In this document: positions 1-11,552 of the stretch, piece after piece
Numbering within the stretch: position 1 is the stretch's first letter
Layout of the letters: the number at the start of each line of letters is the position of its first letter
Source: Zymoseptoria tritici IPO323
Taxonomy: Eukaryota > Ascomycota > Dothideomycetes > Mycosphaerellales > Mycosphaerellaceae
DNA length: 64,000 bases
NCBI RefSeq assembly: GCF_000219625.1
Contig: NC_018212.1
Coordinates: 930,001-994,000, forward strand
Reading direction: 5' to 3'
Notes under the pieces: generated by a model
Told to the model about the DNA's origin: nothing
The model's database searches: none
The model's input: only the letters and a program-made list of their open reading frames with translations
Translations under genes and position numbers: made by a program

Positions 1-449
1 AAATCGTCCGTGCGCGTCGGAGCTGGTAAGATCCGGTAGCTGTGCAGGATTCTACCAAAAGCCGAACCTGCCTCATTCTAAGAACCGCCGATAGTCGCCG
101 CTGTGCTTCCGCGGAGAGACGTACCTTCTAGGATTACATCTCCGCTCTCCGGCGCAGACTATACACACCAAGCCACCGGAGTTCGACGCATTCGATGCAA
201 TTCGAGCGGGATCCTGGAGGTATCGTGCGTCATAATCATGATATCGACCGCGGCGTGACCCCGGGCGAGATTGGAAAAGACGCACCGCTACAGTCGTCCC
301 CGGAAGACCGTCGGGGCAAACACCGAGGACGTGACATAAAGTGGCCGGCATGCCCCTCAAGGACAAGGACCATTCCATTGCATTCGCTCAGCTCCTCCTT
401 TGCAGCAACAAATCCACGCCACAAGCTTCCATTCCCAAGATCACCCAAC
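1..449. other. 5' flank of defensin-like gene 1
   Basis: No convincing gene is visible. Short open frames exist on both strands without a signal peptide, splice sites or recognisable domain. The last 60 bases before the ATG at 450 are C/A-rich and purine-poor, as usual for a fungal 5' leader, so this is probably promoter plus leader of the downstream gene. Confidence 0.5.
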
Positions 450-712
450 ATGAAGGTCTTCACCCTCCTCACCGCCGTCTGCATCGGCCTCTTCGCACCG
501 ATGGTCGCAGTTCGTGAACTCTCTCTGTCCCGTTGAGATATCCGAAGACATTAACGAAAGCCTTCCTCCAGGGATGCGTCAACGACGAATGTTTCGACAA
601 CTGCAGACTGTTCGGGAATGATGGCGGACAATGGTATGTTTTCCTCGATGACTCAAAACGAACCAAGTCTTGACGAAAATCCAGCCACGGCAATGTCTGC
701 GACTGCTTTTAG
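450..712 (+). CDS. small secreted six-cysteine peptide, CS-alpha-beta defensin-like (gene 1)
   Basis: Three exons can be joined: 450-509, 572-633 and 685-712, giving 49 residues. Intron 1 (510-571) starts GTTCGT and ends CCAG; intron 2 (634-684) starts GTATGT and ends CCAG. Residues 1-20 form a signal peptide (MKVFTLLTAV core), and intron 1 falls exactly at its end. The 29-residue mature part has six cysteines at residues 22, 27, 31, 41, 46 and 48, that is C-x4-C-x3-C-x9-C-x4-C-x1-C. The CxxxC...CxC arrangement is the hallmark of the cysteine-stabilised alpha-beta fold of fungal, insect and scorpion defensin-like peptides. It is short for a defensin. The matching gene at 16223 has the same exon phases and spacing, which supports the model. 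Function (antimicrobial, effector or other) is inference. Confidence 0.72.
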
Positions 713-1212
713 AGACCGTGCTCTGGCTGGTGGAAATTGACATGTCCGCAGCCGGTCAAACACTCATGAGGACGGACGAAGAGATTCGCATCACAGGAAC
801 ATGAATTGATGCGCATTGACAAGATGACCCACATCCTCGTGTGAGGGCATGGAGCCATTGGGTCTATGAAGGTCTGGACTCATGCGAACGAAAGGACAGC
901 CTGTCTTGTGCATACAGAATCCATGGCGCCGGGAGATTCCATCCAATGTATACCCTAGCTTCGTATATCAACGGACGTCTTTGATCCGAGACGAAAACAG
1001 TTTCGAAGCAAGTTTGATTTTCATGCTTTGGCCCTCTGTAAGTTTGACTTGGCATGGGACAGGGTGGCTCGAGGAGGCGGCACGACCGTATTAAACTCAA
1101 ATGCAGCATAGCCCTCTCAAATGTTATATCGTTGGCTCTCGTCACATCGACCGCTCTGTATATACGCAGTGAGGAATGAAATTGTACTTCGGCGTGATCT
1201 GCCCGCAGTGGA
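713..1212. other. intergenic, downstream of defensin-like gene 1
   Basis: Five hundred bases with no supported gene; open frames on either strand lack a domain or signal peptide. The segment is not TA-enriched like the transposon that follows, so it appears to be ordinary flank of the ancestral locus. Before the LINE inserted it would have been continuous with position 15816. Confidence 0.5.
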
Positions 1213-1227
1213 AGTCTCCGGATGATC
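1213..1227. repeat. LINE target-site duplication, left copy
   Basis: The 15 bases agtctccggatgatc recur exactly at 15801-15815. The two copies bracket the RIP-mutated LINE and its nested gypsy element, as expected for target-primed reverse transcription. Confidence 0.85.
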
Positions 1228-3712
1228 AGCAATGAAGTTGTTTTATTTTTTGGTAGGTGGCCGAAGGCCACCTTCCGGTAGAGGTGCTAACCCCTAGGAG
1301 CTGATTAGTAGAATCGAACTACCGTATACGGCCGCTCTACCGGATACTGCCTCCTAAGGCAGTTAATAAGCATTAGTTAGTGTGCTGTTATTTAGGGCAG
1401 CACAAGCCTTTATACCCTAAGAAAACTATTTCAAACTGTTACGTATATGCTACTTGTAAAGTGTCGTTTACCTAAGGGAACTACACTTTAAACTAAGTTA
1501 ATCTTAGTACTATTGCTAGGTCTTTAAGGCATATCGGGCTACGTAGGATTTTTACGTCCTTTGTAGTCTCGCCCTAGAGCTTCCTAAACATTTTAGTAGT
1601 ATATTATTTAACATTAGCGTTACCAGAAGTAGTATATACCCGATCCGCAAGGATATAACGTCTAAGAGTCGCCTTTAGGTATAAAGCAATTACTTCTAGT
1701 ACCTACAACTTAATAGTCTCGTTAAAGGAGTAGGATAAGTATACCTTCTAAAGGCACTAAACTATTACCTAACATAAGAGAAGCTATCGACGTTTATCTA
1801 GTCGCGACATAGGAGGACTAATAGCTATTAACGCTATTATTTTATTAAGCGTCGAGAATTTAAAGTACGGTTCCGAGGTAACTCGGCCCTATACTGCCTT
1901 TATCGTCGCCTATGCCTCCTTCGCTATAGAGCACTCTATCCAGATGTAGTTAATAGTAAAATCGCAGTTATCTACTAAGCAGTAACGCTACGGTTCTAGT
2001 ATCTACTCTAACTAGCTACCTGTTTTTACTTGTTAGTAGAGGAGCCGCTAAAGAAGGTCGCCCGACTTAGGTACTCCAAATTAGACTCTTGTACCTAACT
2101 AGAGCTATAAGGGCTCTAACTTCTTGCCTATAAGCTGCTTGTATATAGCGAGTAGCCTAGTAATCTTATCGTTAAAGTCGATGTTCCCTAGCTAAAGTTG
2201 CAGGTATCGTTTATAAAGCAGGCGGAAGCCTGTCTCGTAGAGATCTACCTACGCCTTCGCGGTACCGACTTAATAAGTACTAATAAACACTAGCTAGCTA
2301 AAGAGTAGCTTATTCTTTTCCGATATAGGTTCGTTCCTTTCGAGAGCGTTTGTATATAAATTCGGAAGTAACCGTACTAGCCTTATAATAGCCTAGCTTG
2401 CACTATAATAGGCGCTTCGCACTGCAATACCTTCGCGTATAGTTATCTCTATAGGGACTATAGGAGTACCTGTAACAGGGTCCTATATGTCTATTAATCG
2501 GTGCATACCGAGATCCTATAGCTATAACTACACTTAATAATTCTACTTTAGTAGGCCTGTTTCTTCTATCCGTCCGATAATTAGGCAGTAGAAGAAGGGC
2601 AGCGAGAGCGCGTTAATCCTAGTTATAGGCTCTGTAAGGGTAAAGATTTTGTTATTCGAGTTGCTCGGATGCAATGTCTTCCACACCTTCCATATTAAGC
2701 CCAGGGTCCCCGGGATATTCGTCGCATTTAATAACTAGGCTTAAAACTAAGGGGTTCCTATCGCACTAACATTAAGTCTGTTGCGCGTGCACTTGGTAAT
2801 AATGTTCTTCGCGATATGCGCCTAATAGAGGTTAGGGTTAGTCGAGGCTCGCACCGCTGCCTATGCTATTAAGGCCTTTCGTATACTGTATATGTTAATA
2901 CAGCCGACACCGCTAGATTCTTTCGGGAGGTAGGCGTAGATTCTACGGATTGCTCCCCTTGTTTTTCGATCCTACACTATGCGGTAGTATTCTCGATTTA
3001 AGTCCTTTAATACATCCGGTAGGATGTATAAGAAGCGCATTACGTATCGAGGTATAGACATTAGCATTAAGTTCGCTACAAGAACCCTCCCCTTTAATAA
3101 GAGGTACATCTTTAACTACTAATCAGCGCGGTCTTTAAACTTTTAGATTATCTTTAACTAAAACGTCTATAGTTGTTTAGTAGTGTCGGTGCCTACCGGT
3201 ATGCCTAAGTAGATATAGGGGTTGTCTGCCGTTACCTCCTAAACGCCTAGGATTAGTAGTAGTTCTTTGAGTCCTACTTGTAGCAGGTATAACTTCCTAT
3301 AGTTTACCTTCGCCCCGGAAGCTCTCGCGTATGTTTTAAGTAGATCTATCGCTGCGTTCGCTTTATCTTAGGTGCGGAGGACTATCTATATGTTATCCGC
3401 ATACATTATTACCTTTAATTGCTCTCTAGCGACCCTTACGCCTCTAATCCTTTCGTCTTAGAGTATAAGCTAAGCGAGTAGTTTAATCGAGGCGACGTAT
3501 AAAGGGCAACTAATAGGGTCGCCCTAGTGTACTCCGCTTTAAACGAGGATCCTTTCGCTAAGGAAGCTATTAATAAATACCCTAATGCGAGCGTCTGTGT
3601 ATAGGTCTTAAATCTATTTAATAAAGAGTTTAGGTATACTAAGTTTCCAAAGGGTTTCCTATAGGAATAGATAGCTAACCCGGTCGTATACCTTCTCCTA
3701 ATTAAGGAAGAG
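1228..3712 (-). pseudogene. LINE reverse transcriptase, C-terminal half and 3' UTR (RIP-inactivated)
   Basis: This is the left fragment of the interrupted LINE. The palm motifs G-V-x-x-GDP-x-SCPLY (3486-3535) and Y-A-D-N (3391-3412) can be read on the minus strand through in-frame stops. The second aspartate of the usual YADD box reads as asparagine, consistent with a G-to-A change. Downstream (below 3.3 kb) the frame is a mass of TAG/TAA and I cannot identify an RNase H or zinc-finger tail with confidence. Confidence 0.75.
1255..1273 (-). other. 3'-terminal hairpin of the LINE
   Basis: aggtggcc-gaa-ggccacct is a perfect 8-bp stem with a 3-base loop, some 30 bases from the LINE's 3' end and just before its A-rich tail (the plus strand shows a T run at 1240-1250). 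Stem-loops near the 3' end are RT recognition signals in several LINE clades; that role here is inference. Confidence 0.5.
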
Positions 3713-3868
3713 TGTCACGGCTTGATGAAAGAGAGGCGTGATTCCAATAACTCGGTGAATAGACAAGTTGATATACAGTGCTAAGAAGAGAGTCTGAGAA
3801 GGACTGAACTATATAGATGTTGCGGCCTGAGGCACCACCTCCGAGGTGGGCAGGGGCCGGCCGTGACA
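3713..3868 (-). repeat. gypsy 3' LTR
   Basis: 156 bp, identical to 11553-11708 except one base (cttgatg here, cttaatg in the other). It has terminal TG...CA with an 8-bp inverted repeat TGTCACGG/CCGTGACA. It is the 3' LTR because the coding direction is minus. Confidence 0.92.
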
Positions 3869-3884
3869 CTACCCCCCCCCTTCC
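3869..3884 (-). promoter_or_regulatory. polypurine tract of the gypsy element
   Basis: Directly inside the 3' LTR the minus strand reads GGAAGGGGGGGGGTAG. A purine run at this position is the expected primer for plus-strand DNA synthesis in LTR retrotransposons. Confidence 0.7.
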
Positions 3885-4549
3885 AAGGGGCGAGGGCTCG
3901 CGAGCTATGGTGAAGGTGCGGTAAGCGCAGAGCGACAGCACATGCGCGATGTCACGTGTACCGGCGGCGGCGACATGTCGCAGCGGTAGCGCGCGGTCGT
4001 GGCGGTGAGGTGGCAGCGCGGTCAGCGTTCAGCGCTGACGGGTGCGGTGGCGTGGTGGCAACGCGAGTGGATGTTTGGTGATCTGGTAGGGCGGCGGATT
4101 GCGACGGAGAGGGTGAGCACGGTAGTGCGAACATCTGAGACTCGCGGAAACGACTCGTACGGTTTGGGGAAACGCTGAATCCGGTGTCAAACGCCTGGCC
4201 AATCAGAGCGCAGAGAACTCCTTGAGTTTTGGTGATGTTAGCATTCCGACGGGCTAGCCGTGTCAGTCGTCAAACGTGGTACGCGGCAAGCAGGTACATC
4301 GTTCTATTACAGGGTCACCTGACAAGCAGGCTCGAGTTGCTCTATGTCAACCCATCGTCAAGGACCAGCATAGTAGACAGCTGAGCTGTACGGCATTGCC
4401 TGCTGGATCCGAGAGCGATGTTGCGCAGGCGCTATGCGGCACCAGTTTGTCGGTGACGCAGGCCAGTAACTGGTTACCTCGTGAGATGTTGTCCTGCGTG
4501 ACGAGTCTTATTTGGCACCTAGTCGTGCGGTGGTTTGAAGGCGACATAA

Positions 4550-6024
4550 ATGGACAAGTCAGGGTAGTTGTGATGGAAGTCAGCGACTGCTGCTGCGGTA
4601 CGCTTGACGATTCCCTCCGCAGGCTCCCAGGTAGCCTCGGAGTACCCTTTCTAGCGGACTAAGTACTGCTATTGGAGGTCAGGCTTGGATGGCTTCTTGC
4701 TCTTTCTGCCCTTGCGCTTGCGGCTGCGCATATCGAGTATCTCTTCCACCTCGTATTCTTCATGCTCGTCGGAGCTGCTGACGACGGTTACAATAGGTGG
4801 CGGCGGCGCCGGAGCCTGTCCTGGCAATGGGTCGTTGGATGCTCGGCGAAGCAGGGACGAGTGAAATACGTTTTCGATCTTCATAGAAGGTGGCAGAGTT
4901 ACGCGGTAGGCGTCGTGTGATAGGACGCGCTCGACAGGGAATGGTCCAGCATAGCGGTGATCCAGGCCTTTCGACGGGCGATCTGTTTTGATGTTCTTTG
5001 TGCTAACGCGCACGAGGTCGCCGACGTTGTAGCCTGGTGCGGCGTCGCGGTGGAGGTTGGCCGCGTCTGCCTAACGAGCTTAAGCTAGTGCGATGTTTTC
5101 GCGAAGGAACGTGTGAAGGCTCTTTATTCGTGAGGCGAACTCGGTAGCTCGGTTAGAGCTGATAGTAAGTTCCTTGGGCAACCGCGGCGCCGGAAGGGAG
5201 AGGTCGATGTCGGTGAATTGAGGGTTGCGGCCGGTGTTGGCGAAGAAAGGCGAGACACCGGTGGTTTCCGACACGTGATTGTTAGCCGCGAACTCCGCGA
5301 GAGGTAACCAGTCCACCCAATCGTCTTGCAAGTGGGAGCAGTGCTGTCGGAGATATCCCTCCATGCCCTTGTTGCTGTTTTCTAATTGACCGTCTGTCTC
5401 AGGATGAAACGACGATAAGAGCTTGCGGTCAATCCCTAACAGTGTACACAGCCGGGCCTAGAACGTAGAGACAAACTGGCGTCCTCGGTCGGAGACGATG
5501 GAGTCCGGAAGGCCATGGCGTGACCAGACGAAACGGAGGAAAGTTCTGGCACAATGATCGGCGTCCATGGTGAGGACTGGAATGAAGTGCCGTTCCTTGG
5601 TAAGCCGGCATATAACGGTCATGATGTTTTTGTAGACGGCGTTGTCTGACCGACTCTTACTGGCGGGCAGATCTACTACGAAGTCCACTGCGAGCTGCGT
5701 CCAAGGATGGTAGGGGATTAGCAGCGAGTGAAGAAGTGACTAGTAGCCTTTGGTGTCTGATTTGTTGTTCCGGCAGGGGCAATTACGGAGATAGCGGCTA
5801 ACGGTGCGAGCCATGCGTGGCCAGAAGAACTACCGGCTAATAAGCTCGAAGGTCTTTGACTGACCTGCATGGCCGGCTCCGAAGGAGTCGTAGCACATGC
5901 GGAAGATTCGAGTGCGCAAGTCGTTGTCGTTATCATCTTGACCAGGCACAAAGAGACTCCAGCTATTATAGCGGTTGCGAACGTATAGCATTCCATTCTC
6001 CGCGCGGACATCGCGGCGGTGCAC
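4550..6024 (-). pseudogene. gypsy integrase with chromodomain (broken)
   Basis: Fragments in order: a zinc-binding N-terminal piece with GHAGQSKTFELISR (about 5830-5900); a catalytic core with MDFVVDLPAS and SDRGRQF carrying two acidic residues of the D,D-35-E triad (5458-5688); the following core segment with WLPLAEFAANNH (5080-5364); a GPF/Y-type module with YAGPFPVERV (within 4669-5013); and a chromodomain start EYEVEEILD that continues past stops into KGYSEATWEP (about 4620-4660). Chromodomains steer chromovirus integration to heterochromatin, which fits insertion into an already RIP-mutated LINE. At least four premature stops separate the pieces. Confidence 0.85.
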
Positions 6025-6216
6025 CTTGGCGCGAGAGAGCAGTGGGATGCTGACGTCTAGGCCTTGGTTGAGCAGTGCGATGGTTTGCCGAGCTTCTTTG
6101 GCGGTGTCCGAGCTACCTTCGTACTACGCACGAACAGCGGCCTCGAGGCTGGCGCTAGATCCAAGGGCGTACGCAAGGAGGCTGGATGTGTTAAGGTGCT
6201 TAGGCTAGAGAATAGT

Positions 6217-6945
6217 TTAGTGTTGGTGTTGAAGGCGTAGATCGTCCGGCGTTAATAGTAGATCCTGGGGCAGCCTCGTAAGGGCGTTAGCCTTGCTGTT
6301 GCTCTTGCCGGAGACGAATGAGATGGTAAAGTTGAATTGCGACAAGAATTCAGCCCAGCGGGCTTGTCGGCGGTTCAGAACCTTGGTGGACATAAAGTGC
6401 TCGAGGTTCTTATGGTCTAAGAGAACCTTAACTGGGCGTTCATCGCCGTCGTCGGAGGCCAGCTCAGGGCGCCACTCTTCGAACGCCTTAACCACAGCCA
6501 TCAGTTCCTTGTTGTAGATGTCGTAGTTACACTCGGCTGGCGACATCTTCTTAGAGAGGAAAGCGACGGGTCTGAGCACACCGTCCACCCCCCTTTAAGA
6601 AAGGACGGCAGCGGTAACGAAGTCCGAAGCGTCAGTTTCCAGTATTGTCTTAAGTCCGGGCGTAAAGTATGCCAGAATCGGGGCCTTGGTAAATTGGTCT
6701 TTTATGTCGTCAAACGCCTGTTGACATTGCGGCGTCCAGACGAAGGGCACGTAGCGAGACTTCGGCGGCGGTTTACCCTCTTCCAGGGGAGTTATGCGCG
6801 TGAGCTCCGTAAGGGGAGCGGCGACCTTAGAGAACTTCTCGATAAAGCGTCGGTAGAAGTTTGCGAAGCCAAGAAACGACTGGACGTCTTTCACGCAAGT
6901 TGGACGTTCCCAAGCTTGGACTGCAGCGACCTTTTCTAGGTCCAT
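6217..6945 (-). pseudogene. gypsy RT thumb/connection and RNase H (broken)
   Basis: Two open pieces, 6595-6945 and 6217-6588, lie a few bases apart. The first has VQSFLGFANFYRRFI, the standard start of the gypsy RT connection, and ends at ILETDASDF, the first catalytic aspartate of RNase H. The second has [17 protein letters not shown] and [17 protein letters not shown], the rest of the RNase H core. A stop near 6595 lies between them. Confidence 0.85.
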
Positions 6946-7038
6946 AGATATGCCGTCCTTACTAATGATAAGGCCGAGATATTTGGTCTCCTGGACGTAG
7001 AATTCCGACTTAGCAATGTCGATAGGCAGTCCAGCTGC

Positions 7039-8472
7039 TTACAGCCGAAGTACCACCTTTCGAACATGGTCTTGATGTTCTTTAAGGGTATCGCTGAACA
7101 CCAGCACATCATCCAGATAGGCTGAGCAGAAGTCATCAAGGTACTCGCGCAGACTGTGATTGATAGCGGATTGGAAGGTGCTCGGGGCGTTGCAGAGGCC
7201 GAATGGCATAGCGAGGCACTCGAATTGACCATAACGCGTAGTAAAAGCAGTCTTGTGCTCGTGTCCTGCCGCGATTCTAATACGGTTGAATGCAGCAATA
7301 ATGTCGAGTTTGGTAAAGAACTTCTTGCCGCTCAATCGAGCAAGAGTATCCTGCACTAAGGGGATAGGGTAACGGTTCTTTATCGTCAGGGCATTAAGAG
7401 CTCGGTAGTTAATGCAGACGCGGAGACTACCGGAGGGTTTGCGGACGACGATGACAGGAGCGGCTGCTTCTAACGCGGATGGTCGAATCATTCGTTTCGA
7501 GAGCATGTCGTCGGTCCACTTCTTAAGTGCATTTTCCTCCTGCGCTAACAGGCGGTATGGTTTGCGGAATAGCAGTAAGGAACCCTCTTTTAGGAAGATC
7601 TTATAGTCTACGCCGGGTTTGTGTTCAGCGAGCGTGTTAGCTTCCTGCTGCGAGAATGCTGTGGCCAGGTCGTAGTGCACCGGCGGCAGTTTGGCAAGGA
7701 CATCTAACTCCGAGCTAGTTGCACCGGTCATAAACTTCTCGTAGTCTGCGACAGTAGTCGCGTAAGCCGACAGGCTAATCCAGAGGGCAAACACTTCCGT
7801 TTCGGAGCGGTAAGCTATAAGTGTAGCTGCGCGAGCACTCAACTGTCGGATTTTGACAGGGTTGTTGTTGCCGATTTCCTTAATTCCAACCTGAAGCGGG
7901 TGCGGTTCGTAAGGGTCTTGGAATTTACCGGACTCCTGAAGTGGCATAAGGGGGTCCGAGGTTGAGAACGGAGGCGCATAGGCGTGGTTAACCGACTGGC
8001 TTTGTGCGACGAAGTCGGAGGATGTGCTGGAAAAACACCTGTTGCGGCATTGCGTAAAGGCCACCCTGCCTGTCTTATACTCGATAAAGGGTTGGTAGAG
8101 TGAGAACCATGGCATTCCAAGCACCACGTCGTACTGCAGGTCAGCTATAAACATAAGCGCTTGCTCCTTGTAGCCGCTGATGTCGAGGTCGACGAGAGCA
8201 CGGTGAGTAACGCGGGTACTAGAGGAAGTACTATCAGCCATGTCCAGCGCGCACAATCGAGCGAGAGGGAAGCAGGGCAGTTTGTTCGCCTTGACAATAG
8301 CTGGGTTAATAAACATCGAGTTGGCGCCGTTGTCAAGGTAGACGGAGACGTTGCGGGCTGCGGCGCGGCCGGATGTGTCGAGTCGGCCGGAAAGCACTAG
8401 GTGCTGCTCGATCGGTAGTTCCTCATCCTCGTGTCGAAGCGTAACGTATAATAAGCTCGTTAACAATCGCAA
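7039..8472 (-). pseudogene. gypsy aspartic protease and reverse transcriptase (477-codon fragment)
   Basis: The longest open piece of the element. An aspartic-protease region carries LDNGANSMFI (asparagine where D-S/T-G-A is usual) near residues 45-55, followed by RT with FTKLDIIAAFN, QFECLAMPFGLCNAPSTFQ and the catalytic box YLDDVLVFSD near the end. The stop falls shortly after the YLDD box. There is no ATG at the upstream limit, so this is an internal stretch of a longer polyprotein rather than a gene with its own start. Confidence 0.88.
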
Positions 8473-8501
8473 TGTCTCCGTGCCGGTGAAGTCGAGTCCG
8501 C

Positions 8502-8771
8502 CTACCTCCTAGCTAAAGGGGCGGACGCGCCATTTCCCTGGTCGTCACTGTTGTCGGACGCGGTACTCAGCTCCTCGATTCTGGCGGCGTTGACTCGCGC
8601 GCGTGGTGGACGAGGAGCCCAGACGCCTTCAGTGGTAAAGCCGTTCATAGGGCAAGTAGTCTCGTGAGGGCGGTGACCAATTTCTCGGCATCTAAAGTAG
8701 CGATTCTCCTTGATAAAGCGGTCACGTTCGTCCTTAGTGAGGCGTGGGAGGTTCTTGTATTTCTGATGCAA
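8502..8771 (-). pseudogene. gypsy gag C-terminal fragment with degraded zinc knuckle
   Basis: It contains RYFRCREIGHRPHETTCP, resembling a CCHC nucleocapsid knuckle in which the expected first cysteine reads as tyrosine (a TGC-to-TAC change fits RIP). It lies directly upstream of the protease frame, as gag should. Confidence 0.6.
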
Positions 8772-9542
8772 AGGACCTCGAGGCTGAGCAACAGTTGTTG
8801 AGACGCTGGAGCCATTTACAGGGGTGGTGACCGTTGTCCTTACGGTAGAAGACCTGTTGCGATTGGACGACCTGTTCCCCGCGGCTGATCCACTGCCGGC
8901 GGGGCTGTTAACTGGACCGCGATGGGGAAACTTGCGATTGATTCTCTCGTAATCGAGGTCCAGGCGCTGGCATTGGCGAATAAGTTCAGCCGGGGTTTTG
9001 CAAGGAGGCCGGCCGTTACTAAGGCTTAGGGTAAAACGCTTGTTGAGCTTGTCTTCAAGCTCGAAGAGTTCGGTCGGCTCGTTCTAGTGGACACGAGCCT
9101 TAAGCGGGAGGTAACGAAGGTAGAAGGAAGCGAACGACTCGAATTCGCCTTACTTGAGGTCGGACATACGGCCATAGGCCTTGCCGGCCCGGTTGACTTC
9201 TCCGAACTACTCGTCTATGAACTGGAACATGTCGGTGAGGCTGGTAAAGTAGACTCCGGCAGTCTCTTCCGAGTGTCCTAAGTTAGAGGGTACTCTAGGT
9301 TCAAGAAGGAGCTAGGGATCACCGGCGGTGCGTAAATGGACAAATAAGACAGCGACTGCTACTAAACGGAAGGTCGTAACTCCAAGCTTGGCTTCTATGC
9401 CGCGGAGCCACTCGTTGTAGCTTGGTCCGTCAGCGGTGTTGTTAAACTTGTCCGGCCAATACACATTTTTGTCGGTCTTAATGGTAGAGCGGAGCAGGTC
9501 GTCGTAGGTCGTAACGTCGGTGTCCTCGGTGCGGAAGGTGAC

Positions 9543-10688
9543 CTAAGTCAAGGGAGTGTCGTCGCGGTTTCGACGATCTTGCTCATCGCGGCGGTCGCGG
9601 CGCTCAGGCTTACGGCGATCACCTCGGCGGTCATCTCGACGGTCATCACGACGGCGATCGTCACGCTGGTCGTAGGGGTCGGAGTCGCTGGAGTCCGAAT
9701 CATGCGGGAATCCAGTCGGCAATCCACGGGGGCGCGCAGGTGGCGGCATGTTGCTGGTCGCAGCCGCACGACGTTCGAGTAAGCGAGAGCGAGATAACTG
9801 GCGTCCGCGGTAGGTAGAGCCTATAAAGCTCACATTAGCCTTAACAGCCTTCTTAGCTTGCTTCTCGAGTTAACGGATGCGCTCGCGGAGGTCTGCTTCG
9901 CAGCCTTCTGCTATAGCCTAAGAGGCTTAACTAGCTTTATTCTCTGCGCGGTAACTCTCCAGCTCCTGTTCCCTACGTTGCAGACTGTCTTCGAGGTCCT
10001 TAACATTCCTGTAGAGTTTGTTAGCTTGCTGCTTGTATTTAAGGGAAAGGCTGTCCTTGTCGGATGAGTTGATCAGCTCGCCAAGCTCTCTAATGCGATC
10101 TAGAGCCAGCTTATAGGTAAGGTAATAGGCGTCAAAACGAAGACGCTAGATCTCGTAACTCTCGTAGAGAATGTCGTTATTCTAGAACGCTTCGTCGAGG
10201 GAGCGACAGATGCTTCCGACAAGGGAGTAGGCCAGGACGGGCTCCTTAGCGACGAAGCTAGTAAATCGGTCCTAGGTCATGTTTAACAGAGAGCGGAGGC
10301 CCACCTTAACAGCTGGCTTGTTAGGAAGCTCGATGCGGACCCTCAGGTCCTCGGGGTTGTCGTTATGCTGGTATATAGCATCTTCAGGGAAGAAGGCACC
10401 AAGGTTGAAGGCGTTAATGCTATGATCCGGGGGTCCTTCGTCCTTCTTTCGGTTCAAGGTGGCGTAGCGCTCGCGCAATCCTGGTTCTTCCTGAGTCTGA
10501 GTCTCCGCTGTATCCAATTCATCCTGCAACTCTTCTTCCTCAAACTCCAAGTCGAAGTCCTCGGGCAGCGTAGAGCGGCGGACCCTCGCGGGGCGCTGCT
10601 TAGTTGGGCTGTTGGGCTGAGTGGTATCCTTAGCACGCTTGGTGGTGTTGAGGTTATCGTCACTCGACGATTCACCAAGGCGGGCCAT
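9543..10688 (-). pseudogene. gypsy gag N-terminal fragments
   Basis: Two open pieces, 10272-10688 (138 codons, ATG start, acidic central stretch) and 9543-9833 (96 codons with an Arg/Asp-rich RDDRR repeat), lie upstream of the knuckle region and are separated by stops, one a TAG at about 10272. The position between the 5' leader and the protease identifies them as gag; sequence similarity alone would not. Confidence 0.65.
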
Positions 10689-11149
10689 GGTACGACGTGG
10701 AGCTTAGGGAGTGGCTGGTAGGTCGGAGGACTCGAGAGACGGCGATCGGTCGAAGGGATGAGCGTGGAAGAGCGGGTTAGCAGAGTGACTGCAGCGGCAA
10801 CGACCGAGGCCTTCGTGAACGTCGGGAAACTGAGGACTGGGCAAGTTATCGTGAAGGTGGGCAAGCAGGGCTGATCTGAAGCGGCAGTGTCGACAGGCGA
10901 ACTCTGGTGAGTAGGGCATGAAACGACGCTTAAGGTGATGGCTTTAAACGAGAAGTCGATGGTTCACGGCTCAAACTGGAGGGAATCGCTTGCTCTTAAG
11001 GAAAACCTCCCTGCGCTCTCATTCCTTACTCATTCGAGGGCGCGCATGGCGCGCGCATTGGAATGTGGGTCAATTGGTGCCAAGGGAACACAGGAATTCA
11101 GTGTGGTGACACTGGCGGCAAAGGCGATATTCCAGTGCGTGGGGGTCCT

Positions 11150-11500
11150 GTTAGAGTCCAGAGCATGCCCGCATGCTGTCGATTCCAGAGCGCATGAGCG
11201 CTGTCGGTTCCAGAGCGCATGAGCGCTGTATCCAGAGCGCATGAGCGCTGTCGTGTCCACGGCGCATTTGCGCATCCAGTTAGTCCAGAGGCCCTCAGCG
11301 GAATGCTGAGGCCTGATGCATTCGAGGTATAGGTCGTCCCGAATCCTAAGGCTCTCAGCGGTTGCTGAGCCTGATGCTGTCCAAGGTGTAGGTCGTCTTA
11401 ACGGTTCCAGAGGCCCTCAGCTGCATGCTAAGGCCTGATGCTGTGTGCGCAATATCGCGATATTGCTCCGCTGCTGCGCAGTCGATCGACAGCGCAGCAG
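11150..11500 (-). repeat. structured repeats in the gypsy 5' leader
   Basis: Between the 5' LTR and gag lie at least three direct copies of a 17-20-base unit around ccagagcgcatgagcgctgt (11155-11255), itself a palindrome, then three copies of a second palindromic unit like gccctcagcg..tgctgaggc (about 11290-11430), then a longer inverted repeat around cgctgctgcgcagtcgatcg (11468-11502). In the RNA these would be stacked hairpins. No tRNA-complementary primer-binding site is evident next to the LTR. Confidence 0.7.
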
Positions 11501-11552
11501 GCCTATGCTAATTGACGAATACGTTAAATTCATGCTTGGGGGTATATTAATG

